From Musa acuminata AAA Group (lineage: Eukaryota > Streptophyta > Magnoliopsida > Zingiberales > Musaceae), in contig NC_088339.1 of NCBI RefSeq assembly GCF_036884655.1, positions 26,307,501-26,371,500 of the forward strand: DNA of 64,000 bases, given 5' to 3'. This document shows positions 57,760 to 64,000 of this stretch, piece by piece (the stretch's first letter is position 1; the number at the start of each line of letters is the position of its first letter). The notes beneath the pieces were generated by a model. It was not told the DNA's origin. It ran no database searches and saw only the letters and a program-made list of their open reading frames with translations. A program made the position numbers and the translations under genes.

Positions 57760-60065
57760 TCTCTGAGGAAAAAGCTGTGAAGAGTGGTTGGAAAGGATCA
57801 TTGTGATTATTGTATCAGGAGGAGGCCGAGAGACCTCAGAGCTTTTACTTGCACCGCAGCAGGAATATGATCGATTTGATGCCAAGTATTAGATGATGAT
57901 CAAGGTGTTCCGTGTGCCTTGGGATTTTGAGCTCATAGAACTTCGAAAACAAGGCTTCTGCAGCACGCCTTCAGAAAGAGAGAGAAAGAGGTGTTTGGTC
58001 TTTGATATCAGTGCTCCGTGCTTGATTTCCTGGTTGCAGATTTGAGAGACGACCTTGGCAGTGACACACGAGCCCAATGTTTAGCTAGATTGAGACAGCA
58101 GAACAGGTCATGGTGCATCGTTGTGGCAAGCAAAGCCGAAGAGGCGTTCACATGTCGCGTCTTGCGCGGCGCTCTTCGTGTAGGGCGTTGAGTCACCACT
58201 CTGTAGTCCATGAACGCAGCATGGTGTTCATGGTAAGCAATGTAGCTCATCTTGAGCTCCTTTCTCTGCTGACGTTCATCATGCTGCAGATGCTCTCGAG
58301 CTCTTTGGAGTGGTCAATGGAGCTTGTGAGGGGTTGTCTGTGATCCGGATCTCAAGTCCAGAGCTACCATAGGCTGATGTAATCACTACCCTATACCTGA
58401 ATGCCTCTCTCTCTGACCCTGGAGAACCACAAATCCCTACAGTCTGAAGACCCAACTAAGAGCCTCTAATTATTCTGACTCTGACAAGACCTTAAAGAAC
58501 ATAGGTTGATTGTTTGATATCCTTTCTTGACAATGTTTGAAAAGACCCAACTAAAGCTCATCGAGTGTTTTTTCATGTGATCAAACTTGATTCTTCTTAA
58601 TTGCACAGCTTAATTTGTGCTTGTATGATTCAGATTGATCATAAAAGAGGCTCTTCTTAGCTGGAATGCGAGTTATGAGCTTGTTCTCTCTGTTAAAAGC
58701 CCACAACAGATCCAACTCTTCGTTCTTAGTTTGGGTCAATATACAGGACGATGCTTCAAAGCAACTCACATGTCAACTTTTGGTGCCACTAACCCACGAG
58801 CCTTACTCCAAATTTGTGTCAGGATTTCAACGACATGTATAGTCTCCGTCTCTCCTACATTCACTCACTCAATTCCCTAACATCCAGAAGATATGGTGCC
58901 CTTGCTATAACGGAGATCATCAGAATCGCAATGACTTTTGACTGAGGACAGACCTGCGATCAAAGATGAAGCAGCAGGCAGGAAAGGCAGCCTTTGGTCC
59001 CCTCGATTCATAAATGATGATGACTCGAGAGTGAGCTATTAATTCCGGAAGTCAGCAAGTCTTCTCGCAGAAGAGTCAGAAGGAAGGTAATAGTGTTCCC
59101 CACCCCCCTCAGTAAAGGGCAGTGATGAAACTGAGTCACGACCTGTTGTAGGTTATAGGTGATGGATGCATCCATCGATTCCACTTCCTCGAAGAGAAGA
59201 TCCTGCGATGACAAACATGAAATCCAAGGACTTTTCCTTGGTTTCACAGCAATCTCATGTTACCTTGAGGCGAGGAAAGGATTCTGTATCTTGATTCCAA
59301 GTGTTGCCAGGGGACTCTGTTCCATGACTTGGTTCTTGAGCAGCAAGTTGCAGTGAGTTCACTGGCTAGAATGTCGTCGGTACTTCAATCCACACTCCAT
59401 CCATGCTTACCTTTGGACAAAAGCTGGATTGGATTCCTCGAGTTACTGAGCAAGATGCTTGTCACTGAGTAAATCCAAGTAGGGACCATGCCTGCCATGG
59501 ATGCAGTGGGGGATCAGCTTGGCCATCGAAAGAAGAAGTTCATCTATTTGCCTAACACATCTAATCTTCTTCATCATCATCATCCAAGCTTCCTCCCATC
59601 AACATAGAATTGTTTTGAGAAGATCCAACAAACTATATGTATATATATGTTACCGAGATGAATCTGCTTTGACCAGTGTAATTCAACAATTGGATTCTTC
59701 TTTTCGTGGATTTTTGGGTCTCCTAAGCTAGGCAGAAACACACACTGGTCCACACTTTTGTCCCCAGACAGATCCAAATCCCCTAAACCACACCAAATAA
59801 ATCCAACAACAAACGAAGAAGCTTCTTACAACACACACACACACACACACAAATATACAGCTGACACACTCGAGCACGCCAAGAACAAAATGGAAAACTT
59901 GAAAGAAGACAAGGGGCAACAAAACAAAAATTTTATACCTGTTTGGAAAAACCAGAGACCACCGAGTCGGTAGACCGAGTTAGAGAATCGGCACAAAGAA
60001 AGAAGAGATTTCTTTTTATGGAAGAGAAATCTTTAAGAGGAGGAAGTAATCGTTAATGGTTAGGT
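57760..60065. other. Spacer with possible non-coding transcript; no supportable protein gene
   Basis: About 2.3 kb between the TATA box near 57.74 kb and the 3' end of the finger-like family gene. Frames of 60-80 residues occur on both strands but overlap and match no domain. I searched by eye for common plant miRNAs other than miR166 and found none. A (CA)n tract lies at 59,829-59,851. Minus-strand 3'UTR sequence of the next gene probably occupies the last few hundred bases. Confidence 0.35.
59829..59851. repeat. (CA)n microsatellite
   Basis: ACACAC repeats of about 23 bases followed by AAATATACAG. It lies in the probable 3' flank of the minus-strand gene to the right. Confidence 0.9.
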
Positions 60066-60935
60066 TTAGAGCTTGTAGATGATAAGGAAGCAGGGGAGCA
60101 CGGCTCTGGGATCCAATACCACAAGCTCTCCGTTCCCCAGGCTCACCGACTCGGCCGCCGAGTCGGGGTTCGACTCGCCCCTCACCCAGCCAGCGATGAC
60201 CCGGCACACCAGCATCGACTGTCGCCCGGCCCCGCCGCCGCCGTACGCATGCGCCCCGCCGCTCCCCGCGAATGTCCGGACCCCCTCCACCTTCCTCCCC
60301 GCCGAACACACCGCGCCGCACGCCACGCCGGCGTCGTACACGCACCCGGCGCCACCCCCGCAGTAGAACCGCATCATCTCGTTGCCGTCGGCGGCGCAGC
60401 GCGCGTCGTTGTGTGCCCGGGCGCGGACCGCCGCGCGGTACTCCTCGAACCGGACCACCGTCCGGGCCGGGTTGTGGACCCGGAAGAGCATCTCGATCTC
60501 GCCCGGGAAAGCCGCGGCACCGCCGCCGTTGCCGGAGGAGGAGGAAGATGCCCAGCTCGAGCTAAAGATTATCTCCACCACACGCCGCGAGGAGTGGCCC
60601 GCCGGCAGCTCCGCCAGCGTCGGGAACGGGTTCGCGTGGGTGGGCCCCACGAGAACCCGCGCCGTCTGCGGTGGCTTGGACGGGCGGGCGGGCCTCGGTC
60701 TAGTGTGATGCTTGGCCCTCGTCTTGGACCGGTGCTTTTCGGCGAACGAGGACGAGGACGACGCCGAGGAGGGGCGCTTAGGGACGAGGGAGACGACTTC
60801 CTTAACGGCGTGAGAGGAGTTGCCGCAGGAGACGGAGGCAAGCAGCGGCTTCTTGGACGACGGCGTCGGGGGGTAGACGACGTCCTCCACGGCGCTAGAC
60901 TTGCAATGCAGGGACTTGACCCACCCGGTCGCCAT
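60066..60935 (-). CDS. Plant-specific protein related to C2H2-finger-like family (At1g75710 type) but without the finger
   Basis: A single-exon protein of 289 residues, ATG at 60,935-60,933 (MATGWVKSLHCKSSAVEDVV). A Ser/Lys/Arg-rich N-terminal third leads to the conserved core: VGPTHANPFPTLAELPAGHS, SRRVVEIIFSSSW, PGEIEMLFRVHNPARTVVRF, EEYRAAVRARA, DARCAADGNEMMRFYCGGGA, then a YDAGVACGAVC loop, GSGGAHAYGGGGAGRQSMLV, CRVIAGWV, and the terminal LDPRAVLPCFLIIYKL. These blocks recall a plant family often annotated as C2H2 zinc-finger-like (PARP-like fold), in which a CxxC...H...H finger sits just before the VEIIF block. Here that place reads GPTHANPFPTL and has no Cys pair. The biochemical role of the family is not established. 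The gene is very GC-rich. An upstream in-frame extension to 61,013 exists but is unlikely coding. Confidence 0.8.
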   Translation of the reverse strand: MATGWVKSLHCKSSAVEDVVYPPTPSSKKPLLASVSCGNSSHAVKEVVSLVPKRPSSASSSSSFAEKHRSKTRAKHHTRPRPARPSKPPQTARVLVGPTHANPFPTLAELPAGHSSRRVVEIIFSSSWASSSSSGNGGGAAAFPGEIEMLFRVHNPARTVVRFEEYRAAVRARAHNDARCAADGNEMMRFYCGGGAGCVYDAGVACGAVCSAGRKVEGVRTFAGSGGAHAYGGGGAGRQSMLVCRVIAGWVRGESNPDSAAESVSLGNGELVVLDPRAVLPCFLIIYKL

Positions 60936-63900
60936 GTCACGGCGACGCTGACGGCTATGACAGCCAAAAATGGCAGAGAGGGAAGGAGAGCATATAAGAG
61001 ATGATACAAACAAAAGATGAAGAGAAGACGAGAGTTAGTATGGTGGGATGCTGCTGTTGGGGGCGGGGAGAGGAAATGGTGGTCCTGTTTGTGATGTATG
61101 CATCATTTATGCTTCTGCTCTGCTCTGCATTAGATTTTGTTGTGACTAGGAGTTATATCTAATACATTCATACTGGATCTTATGGAGAGGTTCCCCTCTG
61201 TCTCTCTCTCTCTCTCTCTCTCTGTCTCTCCTGGAACTGCTCTCTGTTACATTTACACCTCTTTATTGCACTTAGCTTTGACCTTTTCTCTTTGGGTCCA
61301 GAGACTGAAAACCCTATCAATTAATGTGTATGCATGTATTCATTCTTTCATGCTCTTCATCTGACTCCAAATTGTAACATTACTTCCATTGTCTTCAACT
61401 TTGCAGGGGAGGATGCTGTTGCCAAGTCTGACCACCCATTCCAAACCTACTACTACATAGCCATAAACACTGTATTTAGTTGGCTACACACTGCTCCAGC
61501 AGACTTGATGCAATCTTCTTGCAGCTAAAGAATAAAATCCAACCTCTGAAATGGTATTTTCAGCTAAAGAACTATGCAACCATATTCTCATGTCATGTGC
61601 AGGAACAGTCCACACAAATTGCATGGAGGAGGGATTCGTCGGTAGACATGACATCAACAAGCCAACGCCCATCCCTTTGAGAACTTTCTACGGTGGTCAA
61701 TGAGATATCTGAAACACGCAATGGACAAGAAGGACAGCGCCATGGAAATGGCATGTGGAATAGACTAAGCTTATTGGAGTCCTTTGAAGCCTTTTCTTTT
61801 GCTTTCTGTGAGCTTCTGTGCGCAAACTCTCTCCGAATCCTCCTCTATTGATTTTGCCACCTTTCTGAAGACAGGAAGAGCGCCTTCACAGTCTTCCTCT
61901 TTGGCAGGTGCATGTGAGTTGCAGGTAGAGATCCATCATAGGCTTGTTATTGTGCACACTCAACAGTAAGCAGGTCTCTTGCTGGTTAATAAGAGGCCTG
62001 GTGATGGAATTGAAGGCCTTCAGAAACCATGGCAAGTGCAGTCAAAGGTGATTCACTCCCCCCCGTCAGAATGCTGTACTGAAGTGAAATGGAATGGACC
62101 AGAATAATGAATACATTGTAGTTGTCACAGACAAACATGCACGACCCATCACTGCTGGCGCTGGTTGCGAGGATAACCCATTAAGCATGCAATTAACCTT
62201 GATGCATGCTACTTTGGTCATCTTCTTCTTCTCCAACCGGAGGAAGGAAGCTCCTCGATGAAGAAGAGGGTCAGAAGGTGAACCAAAGTTTGAGCCAAAA
62301 AGGTAAAGAGGAGTTTCTTTTCGTGTAACCCATCACTGCTTTAGCATCATCATCATCAGCAGTCGTGGAGCTCGGAGCTTGTGGGGGACAAGGCCACGGG
62401 AAAGACGACAGCTTTGAGATTTTTGGCATGATGAAGCGATGGAGTGGGGCGGTGTTCAAGGTAATGGAAACTGGAACAACGGAAGCCTGTTTGCGTGAGG
62501 ATAGTTTGAATGGCAATGGAAACCACTTTAATCGAGGTGAGGGACAGTCGAGCTTATTACTGTCAGCCTTTGTTCACTCACGCCTACTTCGAATCGCAGC
62601 CAAATCCTGCATTTTGGGAAGAGGACAGCGTGTCGATGCATCGATGGAGGAAATGAGTGTTGTGAGATCCCTTCAAGTCACCATCTAAAAGGCCCATGGA
62701 CCTCAGCCTATCACCAGTTGTTTGCAATGATTGAGAGCTCAGCTGATGGACTCATTCCAACATGTTTCTGATCCAGTAGATAAGGATTGGATTTAGTAGC
62801 CAGACAGACATATCATCACCATCAGTGTACAGTTGATGCACGACAATCATGTGCTCAAGTTTGATTCCAAGCAGAAAGTGACAGGGTGTCCTGTTCAGCT
62901 CGTGTGGGTCTCCTGTTAGATCAATCTCCTTCCACCTTCTCAGAGAGTTCACTGTTGGGAAGACTGCAACCATCTGAGCTGCAGGTAGGGGATGAGAACT
63001 TATGTTGGAAACAGATTCAGATGATTGGACCTTGAATGGATCAAATAGGTGTGTGCTAATTCATTCAGAGAACTTATGATACAAGCAGTTCTGTTCTTTG
63101 AACACAAGAAAGACCAGTATGCTGGGATAAAAAATTTCTGTGAACACATCACATGTTGTTGCCATCGAATGAAGTGATCCACCAAACACTGCATACATTC
63201 TGGTATAAAGTTACAGCCATCATTCAACATCCAAAGACTACATTTATTCCACTCCAAAGTGGGCAGTCTGTACTACCCCACTAGATTATACAATACAAGT
63301 GAAGCTCAACCGCTGGACCATTCTTACACTCTATATGAAGCTAAAGAAAAGCAAGCATCGATGAGGACATCTTTTGGAAAGGGTGAGACAAATCTGCAAC
63401 TGTGAACATCTCAATTGTTAATAGTGAGTTTATATACATCAAGAGTGAGACTATAGTGAGTTTATAAAAATCTGCAAATCTGGCACACCATGGATCATGT
63501 GTCTACTGTCAAGAATAATTTCTGGCAGTATGCTCTCTCAGGTGTGGTGAGTTGTATCCACAATTCCTATGGCTTGGAATTGAAAAGATGAAATCCAGAG
63601 ACAGCCTGCATCAACAGAAAGAAGTTCTTGCAATGTGCTTTTGTAATGCTGTACTTTCCAACTGGCTGCGTCCACCCGAAACCAATCCTCTTTACTAAGT
63701 GGCAGTGAAGGTCAAGTCCCTGCACATCTAGCCAAATGCAAATTAAGACTTTTAGAAGGCCAAAAGCAACAAATCCCGATCACATGATCTCTTCTTCAAT
63801 GCATCAGTTGTAAAGTAGACACTAAAGACCAGATGTACCACACCGGAAGCCTCTGATCAGAGACAAAAATTGATATCATTGGATTTTGTTGATTTCATAT

Positions 63901-64000
63901 CCTTGCAATCTATCTAAACCATCGGTGAATGGTGAATCATGATGCATCTCCAGATTGTTTTGTCCAAAGAAGAGAGAAGGCAACCAAAACAAGGTTCAGA
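60936..64000. other. Promoter side of the finger-like gene and gene-free right end
   Basis: The first 200 bases are the leader and promoter of the minus-strand gene. A (CT)n tract lies at 61,200-61,224. The remainder to 64,000 contains short frames on both strands (for example 62,365-62,688 +, with an overlapping minus frame) with no recognisable domain. No tRNA, miRNA or element termini were seen. Confidence 0.4.
61200..61224. repeat. (CT)n microsatellite
   Basis: CT repeats of about 25 bases interrupted once by GT toward the end, roughly 265 bases upstream (minus-strand sense) of the finger-like gene's ATG. Confidence 0.85.

Noticed and set aside
58000..58350. Possible miR167- or miR172-like sequence (CATCATGCTGCAGATG)
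   Set aside because: It does not match any mature miRNA over its length and no complementary star arm was found nearby.
60249..61004. 251-residue plus frame opposite the finger-like gene
   Set aside because: It is an Arg/Pro/Gly-rich shadow created by GC-rich codons. The minus frame has conserved family blocks through to its last residue.
62271..62688. Overlapping plus and minus frames of 80-107 residues
   Set aside because: They have no domain, splice context or codon signal, and the overlap on opposite strands argues against both.
1..64000. CRISPR arrays, bacterial operons, prophage or plasmid features
   Set aside because: No spaced direct repeats of CRISPR type or bacterial gene families were seen; all recognised genes are plant nuclear genes.

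Overview
The window is nuclear plant DNA. It carries plant-specific gene families (a DYW-type PPR protein, Dof, ALMT, a DETOXIFICATION-type MATE transporter, MIR166), introns with GT-AG ends, (CT)n/(AT)n microsatellites and decayed Ty1-copia and Ty3-gypsy-like fragments. GC-rich single-exon genes beside AT-rich intergenic DNA suggest a monocot, possibly Zingiberales (banana family). The species is inference and cannot be proved from sequence alone.

Layout. 1-7.3 kb: minus-strand LDL3-like histone demethylase, whose 3' end runs off the left edge. 8.6-10.7 kb: intronless PPR-DYW editing factor (+). 12.3-13.9 kb: intronless MATE transporter (-). 17.3-22.1 kb: minus-strand BIG BROTHER-like RING-H2 E3 ligase copy, apparently dead (in-frame TGA inside the RING plus an apparent one-base loss at an exon end). 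23.4-25.3 kb: decayed minus-strand copia element interrupted by a gypsy-like LTR piece. 25.7-26.1 kb: small secreted LTP-like protein (+). 26.7-28.9 kb: mitochondrial ribosomal protein uL29m/MRPL47 (+). 29.0-31.0 kb: non-coding LTR-like element carrying four hairpins with one identical 11-nt loop. 32.6-34.0 kb: Dof transcription factor (+). 38.2-40.0 kb: ALMT anion channel (+). 43.2-43.8 kb: TIM23 (+). 48.4-49.3 kb: F-box/LRR gene (+). 49.5-50.4 kb: non-coding element with ~80-bp terminal inverted repeats. 50.8-52.6 kb: LTR-like debris. 53.9-54.9 kb: second F-box gene with an internal 40-residue duplication (+). 57.0-57.15 kb: MIR166 hairpin (-), with miRNA and star both readable. 60.1-60.9 kb: plant-specific protein related to the C2H2-finger-like family, lacking the finger (-). 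61-64 kb: no supportable gene.

The genes do not form a pathway; this is ordinary plant gene order separated by transposon-rich spacers. LDL3 (chromatin), Dof and miR166 (an HD-ZIP III regulator) act in gene regulation. The PPR protein, uL29m and TIM23 are organelle proteins encoded in the nucleus. MATE and ALMT are membrane transporters. The BIG BROTHER-like copy and the two F-box genes belong to ubiquitin-ligase families.

The observation most worth following is the hairpin array at 30.48-30.64 kb: the loop is invariant while the stems differ and stay complementary, which looks like selection on RNA (or single-stranded DNA) structure in a transposon-like transcript.
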